Shown piece after piece: positions 27,247 to 36,187 of a stretch of 64,000 bases of DNA. Every line of letters begins with the position of its first letter. The stretch's first letter is position 1. Below the pieces are notes generated by a model. The model worked only from the letters and a program-made list of their open reading frames with translations, had not been told where the DNA came from and searched no databases. This DNA is from Bartonella sp. ML69XJBT (GTDB lineage: Bacteria > Pseudomonadota > Alphaproteobacteria > Rhizobiales > Rhizobiaceae): the NCBI RefSeq assembly GCF_028618515.1, contig NZ_JAQITB010000003.1, positions 89,965-153,964 of the forward strand, in the 5' to 3' direction. The position numbers and the translations under genes were made by a program.

Positions 27247-28641
27247 ATGTTGAATAAAGTATTAACACATCTTGATGAAAATATAGACAAAAGCCTTGAA
27301 CGCCTTTTTTCTTTTTTACGTTTTCAATCGATTTCAACAGATTCGGCTTATAAGGATGAATGTCGTCAAGCAGCTGATTGGTTAGTAGAGGATTTAAAAA
27401 GTATAGGGTTTGAGGCTTCACGGCGTGATACACCAGGTCATCCAATAGTTGTTGGGCACCATCCAGGACCTTCAGATGATTGCTTGCATGTATTATTTTA
27501 CGGACATTATGATGTTCAACCTGTTGACCCACTGAATTTATGGGAAGATGATCCATTTACACCTTCTTTAAAAGAGAGAGATGGAGAAAAAGTCATTTGT
27601 GCTCGTGGAGCTTCAGATGACAAAGGACAGCTCATGACGTTTATTGAAGCATGTCGTGCGTTTAAGAAAGAAACGGGACAGCTTCCTGTTAAAGTTACTA
27701 TTTTATGTGAAGGAGAAGAAGAAAGTTCTTCTCCTTCTCTTATTCCATTTTTGAAAGCAAATAAGGATGAGCTTAAGGCTGATTGCGCATTGGTTTGTGA
27801 CACGGCGATGTGGGATGCAGATACACCATCTGTTTGTATTGCTCTTCGCGGAATGATGTCAGAAGAGATTATTATCACGGCAGCTAATCGTGATTTGCAT
27901 TCTGGTGCTTTTGGGGGAGTAGCTGCTAATCCCATTCGTATTTTAGCTAAAATTTTAGCAGGACTTCATGATGAAAATAATAGGGTGTCACTCCCTGGTT
28001 TTTATGATGGGGTAGAAGAAACACCTCCACATCTTTTGCAAGCATGGGATGCACTAAATTGCACGGCTGAGAATGTTCTTGGTCCTATAGGACTTTCTAT
28101 TCCTTCTGGTGAAAAAGGGCGAAGCATTTTAGAGCTTATGTGGGCGCGTCCTACAGCAGAAATTAATGGTATTAGTGGAGGCTATGAGGGAGAAGGGATG
28201 AAAACGGTTATTGCTTCTCAAGCGAGCGCAAAAGTATCATGTCGTTTAGTCCATAAGCAAGATCCAGAGAAAATACGCCAAGCTTTACGTGATTATGTAC
28301 GCAGCTCAATTCCTGCTGACTGTACAGTTGAATTTAAGAATCATGGTTCTTCTTCGGCAATTCAACTCTCCTATGATTCTCCTTTTATCGAAGTAGCAAA
28401 GGGTGCGTTATCACAAGAGTGGGGATTACCTGCTGTATTAGCAGCTATGGGTGGTTCGATTCCAGTTGTAGCAGACTTTCAATCAATTCTTGATATGGAG
28501 ACTGTTTTGGTTGGTTTTGCACTGACTGAGGACCGTATGCATTCGCCTAATGAAAAATATAATCTCAAATCGTTTCATAAAGGGCAGCGGTCTTGGGCAC
28601 GTATTCTTGTCTCTTTAGCAAATAGGAGGGTAAATGGCTGA
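27247..28641 (+). CDS. M20-family dipeptidase/deacylase, copy 1
   Basis: 464-residue zinc peptidase of the M20 (ArgE/DapE/CPG2) family. Metal and catalytic motifs are present: FYGHYDVQPVDP (first metal His-x-Asp), ARGASDDKGQ (bridging Asp), CEGEEESSSPS (general-base Glu pair), CDTAMWD, and the C-terminal MHSPNEKYNLKSF (last metal His). The dimerisation domain lies at about 190-330. Substrate is likely a dipeptide or N-acyl amino acid. It overlaps the following rnd remnant by 8 bp. Copy 2 at 29012 is nearly identical, but this one differs in several short blocks (for example SVCIALRGMMSEE). Confidence 0.94.
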   Translation: MLNKVLTHLDENIDKSLERLFSFLRFQSISTDSAYKDECRQAADWLVEDLKSIGFEASRRDTPGHPIVVGHHPGPSDDCLHVLFYGHYDVQPVDPLNLWEDDPFTPSLKERDGEKVICARGASDDKGQLMTFIEACRAFKKETGQLPVKVTILCEGEEESSSPSLIPFLKANKDELKADCALVCDTAMWDADTPSVCIALRGMMSEEIIITAANRDLHSGAFGGVAANPIRILAKILAGLHDENNRVSLPGFYDGVEETPPHLLQAWDALNCTAENVLGPIGLSIPSGEKGRSILELMWARPTAEINGISGGYEGEGMKTVIASQASAKVSCRLVHKQDPEKIRQALRDYVRSSIPADCTVEFKNHGSSSAIQLSYDSPFIEVAKGALSQEWGLPAVLAAMGGSIPVVADFQSILDMETVLVGFALTEDRMHSPNEKYNLKSFHKGQRSWARILVSLANRRVNG

Positions 28642-28905
28642 GATTCGCGTTCATCAAGGTGATTTACCAAACTTAGACAATTATCAGATTAATGCCGTTG
28701 CCATTGATACTGAGACTTTAGGACTACAACCATATCATAATCGTTTATGTGTTATTCACTTTTCTTCGGGGGATGGTACTGCTGATAAAAGATATATTTG
28801 AAAAACGCTTACTGTGTGAAGAACGAGAATATATTGCGAAGGCATGCTTTCAATTTCTGTCTATAAGGGCTGGACTTGATTTTTTGAGATTGCAGAGGGT
28901 GAGAT
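28634..28905 (+). pseudogene. Truncated ribonuclease D (internal deletion)
   Basis: The first 50 codons match the intact rnd at 30399 (MAEIRVHQGDLPNLDNYQ onward), up to GDGTAD. About 370 bp is then missing and the frame runs into TGA at 28799-28801 after KRYI. The end of the gene (IFEKRLLCEEREYIAKACFQF) survives out of frame up to about 28905. The deletion removes the exonuclease motifs II and III, so it is not functional. It forms the end of duplication unit 1 and is joined to a copy of the mutM 3' end. Confidence 0.93.
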
Positions 28906-28908
28906 CTT

Positions 28909-31000
28909 CTTTTTATTGTTCATAGTGCTAAAAATGAATAAGATCCCTTGCAAAATCCTGCAAGAGGCTTAAAGTCATGTCTTAATTATATAAGGATTGG
29001 GAGGCTTTTTTATGTTGAATAAAGTATTAACACATCTTGATGAAAATATAGACAAAAGCCTTGAACGCCTTTTTTCTTTTTTACGTTTTCAATCGATTTC
29101 AACAGATTCGGCTTATAAGGATGAATGTCGTCAAGCAGCTGATTGGTTAGTAGAGGATTTAAAAAGTATAGGGTTTGAGGCTTCACGGCGTGATACACCA
29201 GGTCATCCAATAGTTGTTGGACACCATCCAGGACCTTCAGATGATTGCTTGCATGTATTATTTTATGGACATTATGATGTTCAACCTGTTGACCCACTGA
29301 ATTTATGGGAAGATGATCCATTTACACCTTCTTTAAAAGAGAGAGATGGAGAGAAAGTCATTTGTGCTCGTGGAGCTTCGGATGACAAAGGACAGCTCAT
29401 GACGTTTATTGAAGCATGTCGTGCGTTTAAGAAAGAAACGGGACAGCTTCCTGTTAAAGTTACTATTTTATGTGAAGGAGAAGAAGAAACAGCCTCCCCT
29501 TCTCTTGTTCCATTTTTGAAAGCAAATAAGGATGAGCTTAAGGCTGATTGCGCATTGGTTTGCGACACATCTATGTGGGATGTCAATACACCATCTATTG
29601 CCCTTTCTCTTCGGGGAATTATGGCGGAAGAAATTATTATCACAGCAGCTAATCGTGATTTGCATTCTGGTTATTTTGGGGGAGTAGCAGCCAATCCCAT
29701 TCGTATCTTAGCTAAAATTTTAGCAGGACTTCATGATGAAAATAATAGGGTGACACTTCCTCGTTTTTATGATGGGGTAGAAGAAACATCTCCACATCTT
29801 TTGCAAGCATGGAATGCACTAAATTGCACGGCTGAAAATTTTCTTGGTCCTGTAGGCCTTTCTATTCCTTCTGGTGAAAAAGGGCGGAGTATTTTAGAAC
29901 TTATGTGGGCGCGTCCTACAGCAGAAATTAATGGTATTAGTGGAGGCTATGAGGGAGAAGGGATGAAAACGGTTATTGCTTCTCAAGCGAGCGCAAAAGT
30001 ATCATGTCGTTTAGTCCATAAGCAAGATCCAGAGAAAATACGCCAAGCTTTACGTGATTATGTACGCAGTTCAATTCCTGCTGACTGTACAGTTGAATTT
30101 AAGGATCATGGTTCTTCTCCGGCTCTTCAGCTTTCCGATGATTCGTCTTTTATCCAGGCAGCAAAGGATGCGTTATCACAAGAGTGGGAATTTCCTACTG
30201 TATTAGCAGCTATGGGTGGTTCGATTCCAATTGTAGCAGACTTTCAATCAATTCTTGATATGGAGACTGTTTTGGTTGGTTTTGCACTGGCAGATGACTG
30301 TATTCATTCACCTAATGAAAAATATAATCTCAAATCGTTTCATAAAGGGCAGCGGTCTTGGGCGCGTATTCTTGCAACTTTAGCAAATAGGAGGGTAAAT
30401 GGCTGAGATTCGTGTTCATCAAGGTGATTTACCAAACTTAGACAATTATCAGATTAATGCCGTTGCTATTGATACTGAGACTTTAGGACTACAACCATAT
30501 CGTGATCGTTTATGTGTCGTTCAGCTTTCTTCGGGGGATGGTACTGCTGATGTGATACAGATTGCTAAGGGGCAAAAGAGCGCGCCTAATTTGGTTAAGT
30601 TGCTTGAAGATAAGGCAATTACAAAAATATTTCATTTCGGTCGTTTTGATCTTTCTATTTTAGCACATACATTTGGCGTAATGCCAGATGTCGTTTTTTG
30701 TACAAAAATTGCTTCAAAACTCACGCGTACTTATACAGATCGTCATGGATTAAAGGAAATTTGTGGTGAATTGCTGAATGTAAATATTTCTAAACAACAG
30801 CAATCTTCGGATTGGGCTGCTGAGACTTTATCACGTGCGCAAATTGAATATGCAGCCTCAGATGTTTTATATTTGCATCGTTTAAAAGATATATTTGAAG
30901 AACGCTTAAAGCGTGAAGAACGAGAACATGTTGCAAAGGCGTGTTTTGAATTTTTGCCTATGAGAGCAAAACTTGATCTTTTGGGATGGGCGGAGGTTGA
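28909..31000 (+). repeat. Tandem duplication, unit 2 (M20 peptidase plus intact rnd)
   Basis: Starts with a relic of the mutM 3' end (28909-28938: TTATTGTTCATAGTGC and so on against 27151-27174), then the mutM-peptidase spacer, the second peptidase gene and the full rnd. Homologous to 27148-28908. Confidence 0.88.
29012..30406 (+). CDS. M20-family dipeptidase/deacylase, copy 2
   Basis: 464 residues, with the same zinc and catalytic motifs as copy 1 (FYGHYDVQPVDP, ARGASDDKGQ, CEGEEETASPS, CDTSMWD, IHSPNEKYNLKSF). The first 150 codons are almost identical to copy 1 at the DNA level; differences concentrate in two patches (SIALSLRGIMAEE and LQLSDDSSFIQAAKDAL). One change, MHSPNEK to IHSPNEK, lies next to the last metal ligand but keeps the His. 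The ATG at 29012 follows GGGAGG. It overlaps the intact rnd by 8 bp. Confidence 0.94.
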   Translation: MLNKVLTHLDENIDKSLERLFSFLRFQSISTDSAYKDECRQAADWLVEDLKSIGFEASRRDTPGHPIVVGHHPGPSDDCLHVLFYGHYDVQPVDPLNLWEDDPFTPSLKERDGEKVICARGASDDKGQLMTFIEACRAFKKETGQLPVKVTILCEGEEETASPSLVPFLKANKDELKADCALVCDTSMWDVNTPSIALSLRGIMAEEIIITAANRDLHSGYFGGVAANPIRILAKILAGLHDENNRVTLPRFYDGVEETSPHLLQAWNALNCTAENFLGPVGLSIPSGEKGRSILELMWARPTAEINGISGGYEGEGMKTVIASQASAKVSCRLVHKQDPEKIRQALRDYVRSSIPADCTVEFKDHGSSPALQLSDDSSFIQAAKDALSQEWEFPTVLAAMGGSIPIVADFQSILDMETVLVGFALADDCIHSPNEKYNLKSFHKGQRSWARILATLANRRVNG

Positions 31001-31019
31001 TATTTTCGCGCATAGCTGA
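30399..31019 (+). CDS. rnd: Ribonuclease D, short form
   Basis: 206-residue DEDDy 3'-5' exonuclease that trims tRNA and other stable RNA 3' ends. Exo I is AVAIDTETLGLQPYRDRL, Exo II is KIFHFGRFDLSIL, and Exo III is EYAASDVLYLHRL (Asp and Tyr). There is no HRDC domain, so it is about half the length of E. coli RNase D; such short forms are common in alphaproteobacteria. Coupled to the M20 peptidase gene by an 8-bp overlap and followed by a strong terminator. Confidence 0.94.
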   Translation: MAEIRVHQGDLPNLDNYQINAVAIDTETLGLQPYRDRLCVVQLSSGDGTADVIQIAKGQKSAPNLVKLLEDKAITKIFHFGRFDLSILAHTFGVMPDVVFCTKIASKLTRTYTDRHGLKEICGELLNVNISKQQQSSDWAAETLSRAQIEYAASDVLYLHRLKDIFEERLKREEREHVAKACFEFLPMRAKLDLLGWAEVDIFAHS

Positions 31020-31070
31020 CTTTAAAATTACCTTTTAAAACCAAGGTAAGAAAAATGATTTAATACAGCA

Positions 31071-31111
31071 GAACAAAATACCCATGGTGTATGGGTATTT
31101 TGTTCTTTTTT
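31071..31111. terminator. Strong rho-independent terminator after rnd
   Basis: GAACAAAATACCCAT (31071-31085) and its exact complement (31091-31105) around loop GGTGT, followed by TTTTTT. A perfect 15-bp stem; the A-rich left side could make it work in both directions. Confidence 0.88.
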
Positions 31112-31318
31112 CTATTTTGATGAGAGTATTTAATGACAGAACTCTTAGTTTAGTGTGTGTGTTATTCAATTTAAAGATCGCAAAATAAATATTTATAAAG
31201 ATGTGCTTTTTTATATTTCTCACCGCTTTTATTTGCAAAAAACAGACAGTTTTTTAAGAAACTATCAGATAAGAGTGATAGGTTTACGGAAGAATTGCCA
31301 TATCATTGTTACTTCAAG
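31112..31318. other. Spacer, nothing recognised
   Basis: AT-rich and non-coding by eye; part of an 810-bp region without a gene between rnd and the small secreted protein gene. Confidence 0.4.
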
Positions 31319-31545
31319 ATATCGATTTATAAAGACAATTTATCTTTTTTCTTATTAAATGAGAGCTTTGAATAACGTAAGCTTTTCTCATTTCATACTT
31401 ATTTACGGTAAAAATGATGAAAATTATTCGCTTATGCTTCATCAGTATAGTTTTAAAACTATTGGAGAAAGAAGTGAACATGCTTCTTATGAGTTCTTTC
31501 AAGTTCCAAGAGCTGAGATAATGTTTTAAGCCAGCAAATAGAATG
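31319..31545 (-). repeat. Dispersed intergenic repeat family R1, copy A
   Basis: On the minus strand this aligns with copies B, C and D. Shared blocks: ATTTGCTGGC near the start, AGCTCTTGGAAC, CTCATAAGAA, AAGCGAATAATTTTCATC, GAAATGAGA, CTTACGTTATTC, and the conserved end TTATAAATCGATAT. No shared ORF. Identity is moderate, so these are old copies. Confidence 0.7.
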
Positions 31546-31829
31546 ATTTTGCCATCGTGCTATTATATATTGATTACCTTGAGCGATAGAGGATAAGGCA
31601 AATCTCTGCTAGAGAAGTGAAAGCGTAAACAGTTGTGTCGTTGATTTTATACCTAAGAGTGCATTATGTTTTTATTTATTAAAAAGTAAGTGATTTTTAT
31701 GTCAGCATAGTTTACCAATTTCTATTTATTTTAAAATCACAGTATTCAAAACCTCATTTTTCTATGGAAATTTGCAATGAAGGCACTATGTAAAATCCAT
31801 TATGGATATTATTTATATGAAAAGGATCT
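31546..31829. other. Spacer upstream of the 105-residue secreted protein
   Basis: No gene seen. Presumably contains the promoter of the following gene; the motif shared by the hbp promoters is not present here. Confidence 0.4.
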
Positions 31830-32147
31830 ATGAACATGAAATATTTTATTACAGCTTTGGCCACTTTTTTTTCAATCTCTATAGCACAGGGAGCGAGTTT
31901 GTTAACTTCGCAACTAGGACAGGGAATATCTTCCACTGTTTCTCCTGAAAATCTTTTTTTGCAGAAACAACCGAACGGTATGTTATCTAAACTTTCGCAA
32001 ACAAAATTTTCTCATTTTAATGATAACCAACGGGAAGCAGTTGTTGAATTGGTAGCTGTATCATCTTCTGGTAAAAGAAGAGGACGTTGGCCCAAACACC
32101 CAAGACCGCGTCCACGTCTATTTAATGGTCCTATGAGTTATAAATAA
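31830..32147 (+). CDS. Small secreted protein with basic Pro/Arg-rich tail, unknown function
   Basis: 105 residues. A Sec signal peptide (MNMKYFITALATFFSISIAQG, cleavage near residue 21) leads to a mature part of about 84 residues. Its C-terminus is strongly basic and Pro-rich (GKRRGRWPKHPRPRPRLFN). I do not recognise a family. Its signal sequence resembles those of the neighbouring Hbp proteins (MN-K-I/L-T), but the body is unrelated. It has an AAAGGA ribosome-binding site. The tail resembles cationic or nucleic-acid- or heparin-binding segments, but this is only a property, not a function. Confidence 0.72.
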   Translation: MNMKYFITALATFFSISIAQGASLLTSQLGQGISSTVSPENLFLQKQPNGMLSKLSQTKFSHFNDNQREAVVELVAVSSSGKRRGRWPKHPRPRPRLFNGPMSYK

Positions 32148-32463
32148 GTGCAGCAATAACGTTAAGATAAGAGATGTGTTGGCGAAGTCTAGAGAGGGGC
32201 TAGACAAAGGGGACTGAAAGCAGTGATTGTTGTCCGTGCAGTTGTCATGCCGATTTCTAAAAGCACAAATCGCTGCAGAGAGTCATGCGATAAAGCGAAG
32301 GAGAGTATTTATACCTTTAAAAGGATTATACCAAATGTGTGTTTACATAGTATAAAATAAAGAAGAGCACTGAATTTGGTAAGAGAAATATTCTGACGTT
32401 GCCAGAGCTTACATTCCATATCAAATGACTAAGGGGAAGAGAATTTTGTTTTTTTTATGAGTG
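32148..32463. other. Spacer between the small secreted protein and the first hbp gene
   Basis: About 300 bp, locally richer in G+C (32180-32290) than other spacers and with short open frames but no good start. It could hold a decayed gene or a leader; I cannot identify it. Confidence 0.35.
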
Positions 32464-32482
32464 TATCATTTTTACTACAGAT
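32464..32482 (+). promoter_or_regulatory. Shared hbp promoter motif, copy 1
   Basis: TATCATTTTTACTACAGAT, ending 61 bp before the ATG. The core TTTTTACTACAGAT recurs upstream of all five hbp genes at 53-61 bp. It may correspond to the H-box described for B. quintana hbp promoters, linked to Irr-dependent control by heme and iron; I cannot recall the published consensus. Confidence 0.65.
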
Positions 32483-32543
32483 ATCCAGAGTTGGGGCTCT
32501 ATATGAGACAAGGTGTTCAAATATTCAGCTATGGAGAGAAATT

Positions 32544-33377
32544 ATGAATATGAAATGGTTAATAACAGCCTCTGCTTTCGCCTTTGTTTCAGTTTCAGCG
32601 GCGCATGCAGCAGATGTTGTTATGCCCCCCAGTCCTACACCTGTTGCACCAGTTATTGTAAATCCATCTTTTTCTTGGACAGGTTTTTATATTGGTGGTC
32701 AGATTGGCGGCTTTTCAAGTAAAACGAAGATGGACATCCTTACTAATGGAAAAACTATTCCTGTACATGACGACTATTTGCCTAAACTCTCTGGGTTTAT
32801 GGGTGGTCTTTATGCAGGTTCGAATGTCGATCTCGGCAATGGCCTTATTTTAGGTGTGGATACAGATATCATTTGGACTGATAAAAATGATACGAAGACC
32901 ATACAAGCATACGATATTGTTCCAAATCACGTGGCTTATGTTAATAAGATAGTGAAAGATGCTGGTATTAATATTGGTGAGAATAAAATTGAGGCTGGTG
33001 ATAAGCGATCTCATAGTTTCACTTTTAAAGAAAAGTGGGCTGGTGCTACGCGAGTACGGATTGGTTTTGCTGCTGAACGTATTATGCCTTATGTTGCTGG
33101 TGGGATTGCCTATACACAGCTGCAAGATATCGCGTCGATATCAATAACCAAAAAGGGTTCAGGAAAAGTAATAGGTTCTGGTAACTTCTCTGATGAAACA
33201 AAGACGATGGTTGGTTATACTCTTGGCGCTGGTGTTGATTTTGCAATGACCAATAATGTTATCGTCCGTGCGGAATATCGTTATTCAGATTTTGGTAAAA
33301 AGAAATTCTCAAACGATGAGTATGAAACTTCTTACAAAACCAATGATTTCCGTGTTGGTGTCGCTTACAAATTTTAA
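32544..33377 (+). CDS. Pap31/Hbp-family hemin-binding outer membrane protein, paralogue 1
   Basis: 277-residue eight-stranded beta-barrel outer membrane protein of the Omp25/Omp31 type, matching B. henselae Pap31 (HbpA). Signal peptide to AHA (near residue 22), then ADVVMPPSPTPVAPV, FSWTGFYIGGQIGGFSS, the barrel strand GATRVRIGFAAERIMPYVAGGIAYTQLQ, TMVGYTLGAGVDFAMTNNVIVRAEYRYSDFGKKKF, and the C-terminal TNDFRVGVAYKF ending in Phe. Members bind hemin and extracellular matrix in Bartonella. The variable loops (residues about 60-160) differ between paralogues. I use the ATG at 32544 after GGAGAGA. It is the most diverged of the five in its N-terminus. Confidence 0.92.
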   Translation: MNMKWLITASAFAFVSVSAAHAADVVMPPSPTPVAPVIVNPSFSWTGFYIGGQIGGFSSKTKMDILTNGKTIPVHDDYLPKLSGFMGGLYAGSNVDLGNGLILGVDTDIIWTDKNDTKTIQAYDIVPNHVAYVNKIVKDAGINIGENKIEAGDKRSHSFTFKEKWAGATRVRIGFAAERIMPYVAGGIAYTQLQDIASISITKKGSGKVIGSGNFSDETKTMVGYTLGAGVDFAMTNNVIVRAEYRYSDFGKKKFSNDEYETSYKTNDFRVGVAYKF

Positions 33378-33634
33378 CCTATCGGTAAGCGAAGTCACTA
33401 AAAGACATAGGTTAATACCATAGTCTCATAGAGAAATTCTGTTTTTAGTTATGATTTGGTAATTTTACTGTGTTTATATTGTCACATTCCACATATTATT
33501 TGTATATGTGGAATGTTGATACATGCAGAGCATAGTAAACGGAAATTCATCAACAACAGATGATGATTTACTTATAGTATCAATGGGTTATAGTGATATG
33601 TAACATGCCATTTTCACGTAAAATCAAGTTATGA

Positions 33635-33668
33635 AGAGGTCTCGTTTTTTAACGGGACCTCTATTTTG
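33635..33668 (+). terminator. Terminator between hbp paralogues 1 and 2
   Basis: AGAGGTC (33635-33641) pairs with GACCTCT (33656-33662), extended by inner CGTT/AACG, then ATTTTGT. It lies 257 bp past the stop of paralogue 1. Confidence 0.75.
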
Positions 33669-33677
33669 TATAGCTGT

Positions 33678-33695
33678 GTTATTTTTACTACAGAT
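33678..33695 (+). promoter_or_regulatory. Shared hbp promoter motif, copy 2
   Basis: GTTATTTTTACTACAGAT, ending 54 bp before the ATG of paralogue 2. About 18 bp downstream is TATAGC, a possible -10 box. Confidence 0.65.
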
Positions 33696-33749
33696 TTTTT
33701 TTTCAGAGGCGTATAGCATTGCGACATAAATAAATATGGAGCAAAATTT

Positions 33750-34580
33750 ATGAATATAAAATCTTTAGTAACGACCTCTGTCGTCGCGTTAATTTCAGCT
33801 TCTGCGGTACAGGCTGCTGATGTTATCATCCCTCACGAAACTGCACCTGTTATCAGTGCCCCAACTTTTTCTTGGACAGGTTTTTATCTTGGGGCTCAGA
33901 TAGGTGGGCGTTCAATGAAATCTGACAAAGATTCCGGTCATTTTTCAAAAAACAATCTTAAGCTTTCCGGTATGCTCGGTGGCCTATACACAGGTTACAA
34001 TGTTGATCTCGGCAATGGTGTGATCTTCGGCTTGGATACAGATGTTACTTTTGTTGGTAAAAAAGACACAATTGATTCCGGTAAAATGGTTGTTGGAGGA
34101 GGAACTGCTAAAAGTCTTCAGGAAATTAATAAAATCCTTACAGAAGCTAAGATCCCACTGAAAGATGGTCTAACAGTTGCAGGTATGGATGAATACACCG
34201 AAAGTATTACTATGAAAGAAAAGTGGTCTGGTGCTACACGCGTTCGCATTGGTTTTGCTACTGATCGTATTATGCCTTATATCGCTGGTGGTGTTGCTTA
34301 TACGCAGATGCAAGGCATTTCCGCAATTGAAGTGAAAAAAGATGCTAATGCTGGTAATGATGCTAATAAGGTTATTGCTTCTGGTACCGTACATGATGAA
34401 ACAAAGACTCTTGTTGGTTACACCCTTGGTGCTGGTGTTGACTTTGCAATGACAGATAATGTTCTGTTGCGTGCAGAATACCGTTACTCAGACTACGGTA
34501 AAAAGAAGTACTTTAAAGACACAGCTGAACTTCAATACAGAACCAATGATTTCCGTGTTGGTGTCGCATACAAGTTCTAA
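33750..34580 (+). CDS. Pap31/Hbp-family hemin-binding outer membrane protein, paralogue 2
   Basis: 276 residues. Signal peptide MNIKSLVTTSVVALISASAV to AVQA, then the family pattern TFSWTGFYLGAQIGGRS, LSGMLGGLYTGYNVDLGNG, KEKWSGATRVRIGFATDRIMPYIAGGVAYTQMQ, VGYTLGAGVDFAMTDNVLLRAEYRYSDYGKKK and RTNDFRVGVAYKF. The first 20 codons are nearly identical in DNA to paralogues 3 and 4. Predicted surface loops carry a distinct Lys/Asp-rich sequence. It has its own promoter motif and terminator, so it is probably transcribed alone. Confidence 0.94.
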   Translation: MNIKSLVTTSVVALISASAVQAADVIIPHETAPVISAPTFSWTGFYLGAQIGGRSMKSDKDSGHFSKNNLKLSGMLGGLYTGYNVDLGNGVIFGLDTDVTFVGKKDTIDSGKMVVGGGTAKSLQEINKILTEAKIPLKDGLTVAGMDEYTESITMKEKWSGATRVRIGFATDRIMPYIAGGVAYTQMQGISAIEVKKDANAGNDANKVIASGTVHDETKTLVGYTLGAGVDFAMTDNVLLRAEYRYSDYGKKKYFKDTAELQYRTNDFRVGVAYKF

Positions 34581-34620
34581 TTTTGTAAAAACGAAATTAT
34601 TCGGATAAAATAAATTACTA

Positions 34621-34655
34621 AGAAGCTCCGTCTTTGACGGAGTTTCTATTTTTCT
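34621..34655 (+). terminator. Terminator after hbp paralogue 2
   Basis: AGAAGCTCCGTC (34621-34632) pairs with GACGGAGTTTCT (34636-34647) around TTT, followed by ATTTTTCTG. Twelve base pairs including one wobble. Confidence 0.85.
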
Positions 34656-34848
34656 GTTACTATATTATCACATAACTAATATTATTGTAGTATTGTGCAT
34701 TAATTGTAGTAAAAGTATTTTATAAATAACAAACATAAATTATAACTATAGTATCAATAGGTTATGTATAAATTTAATTTGTAAGCTATTGTACAAAACA
34801 GAATTATTCAAAGGCTCTATTTTAAACAATTTTTATTTTTGTCATTGT

Positions 34849-34866
34849 GTTATTTTTACTACAGAT
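34849..34866 (+). promoter_or_regulatory. Shared hbp promoter motif, copy 3
   Basis: GTTATTTTTACTACAGAT, ending 53 bp before the ATG of paralogue 3; followed by GCGTATAGTATT with a -10-like TATAGT. Confidence 0.65.
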
Positions 34867-34919
34867 TTTTTTTGCATAGGCGTATAGTATTGCGACATAA
34901 ATAAGTATGGAGCAAATTT

Positions 34920-35834
34920 ATGAATATAAAATCTTTAATAACGACTTCTGTCGTTGCGTTGATTTCAGCTTCTGCGGTACAGGCTGCTGATGTTGTCATC
35001 CCTCACGAATCTACCCCTGTTATCACTGCCCCTACCTTTTCTTGGACAGGCTTCTATATTGGGGGCCAAGTTGGCAATTTTTCAAGTACAACGAAGATAA
35101 CTGTTCCAGGAACAGATACAAGAATTTTTACTAAAGATGAGACACCAAAGCCTTCAGGTTTCATGGGGGGTATTTATGCAGGTTCCAATATAGATCTTGG
35201 AAGTGGTCTGATTTTAGGTGTTGAAACCGATGCTGTGTGGGCTGGTCGTGAAGAAACAAAAAAAGCTGCTGGTGTCGATATAAGTTCTGCTCGCGCTACA
35301 GAATTGAATACAGCTCTTAAACTAGATCCAAATGCAGATAAGACCGGAGAGGATCATAAAGGTGAAAAACCTTTTAAAGAAGGTGCTACAGCAGGAGCTT
35401 TTAGAGGAAACGATAACGTAGTAGAAAGCTATGCTTACAAAGAAAAATGGTCTGGTGCTACACGTGTTCGTATCGGTTTTGCTGCTGCTGATCGTGTCAT
35501 GCCTTATGTTGCTGGTGGTATTGCTTATGCACAAGTGCAAGGTGTTCAGTCGGTTTCAGGAACAGGACAAAGAGCTAAAGATAAAGGTGATGGGACAATA
35601 GAGGCAGGAAAACACGTTTCAGTAGCTTTACCTACTGGTACTTTGTTTGATGAAACAAAGACAATGGTTGGTTTCACCATTGGTGGAGGTATTGATTTCG
35701 CTATGACTGATAACGTGCTGTTGCGTGCGGAATACCGTTATTCAGATTTTGGTAAAAAGAAATTTGCAAATAATACACAGGAATTTAGCTATAAAACCAA
35801 TGATTTTCGTGTTGGTGTGGCTTACAAATTCTAA
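34920..35834 (+). CDS. Pap31/Hbp-family hemin-binding outer membrane protein, paralogue 3
   Basis: 304 residues, the longest of the ordinary paralogues. The signal peptide and first strand (to FSWTGFYIGG) are almost identical in DNA to paralogue 4. Extra length is in two predicted surface loops: about 115-165 (charged, with Asp/Lys-rich GEDHKGEKPFKEG) and 215-245. The GATRVRIGFAAADRVMPYVAGGIAYAQVQG and TNDFRVGVAYKF motifs are intact. Own promoter motif and terminator. Confidence 0.94.
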   Translation: MNIKSLITTSVVALISASAVQAADVVIPHESTPVITAPTFSWTGFYIGGQVGNFSSTTKITVPGTDTRIFTKDETPKPSGFMGGIYAGSNIDLGSGLILGVETDAVWAGREETKKAAGVDISSARATELNTALKLDPNADKTGEDHKGEKPFKEGATAGAFRGNDNVVESYAYKEKWSGATRVRIGFAAADRVMPYVAGGIAYAQVQGVQSVSGTGQRAKDKGDGTIEAGKHVSVALPTGTLFDETKTMVGFTIGGGIDFAMTDNVLLRAEYRYSDFGKKKFANNTQEFSYKTNDFRVGVAYKF

Positions 35835-35874
35835 TTTTGTAAAAACGAAATTGTTCGTATAAAATAAATTGCTA

Positions 35875-35912
35875 AGAAGCTCCGTCAAAGACGGGGTTTC
35901 TGTTTTTTTTCT
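35875..35912 (+). terminator. Terminator after hbp paralogue 3
   Basis: AGAAGCTCCGTC (35875-35886) pairs with GACGGGGTTTCT (35890-35901) around AAA, followed by GTTTTTTTT. Close relative of the one at 34621. Confidence 0.88.
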
Positions 35913-36115
35913 GTTACTATATTATCACATGACTTATATTATTTTGCATACAGAATATCATGACACATTGGTTTTAATAAAAGAAGTTTGTAAATAACAA
36001 ACATAAATTAGCCCATAATATCAACGTGTTATCTATAAATTTAATTTGTAAGCTATTGTACAAAACAGAATTATTCAAAGGCTCTCTTTTAAATAATTTT
36101 TATTTTTATAATTGT

Positions 36116-36133
36116 GTCATTTTTACTACAGAT
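36116..36133 (+). promoter_or_regulatory. Shared hbp promoter motif, copy 4
   Basis: GTCATTTTTACTACAGAT, ending 54 bp before the ATG of paralogue 4; TATAGC follows 17 bp downstream. Confidence 0.65.
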
Positions 36134-36187
36134 TTTTTTTCATAGGCGTATAGCATTACAACATAAATAAATTATGGAGCAAAATTT

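Larger units (their letters stand above)
27148..28908 (+). repeat. Tandem duplication, unit 1 (M20 peptidase plus broken rnd)
   Basis: Runs from the 3' end of mutM through the first M20 peptidase gene to the end of the rnd remnant. It matches unit 2 (28909 to about 31000) at very high identity over most of the peptidase gene, with clustered differences near 27720-27860 and 28340-28540, which suggests gene conversion. Unit 1 lacks an internal piece of rnd of about 370 bp. Confidence 0.88.
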
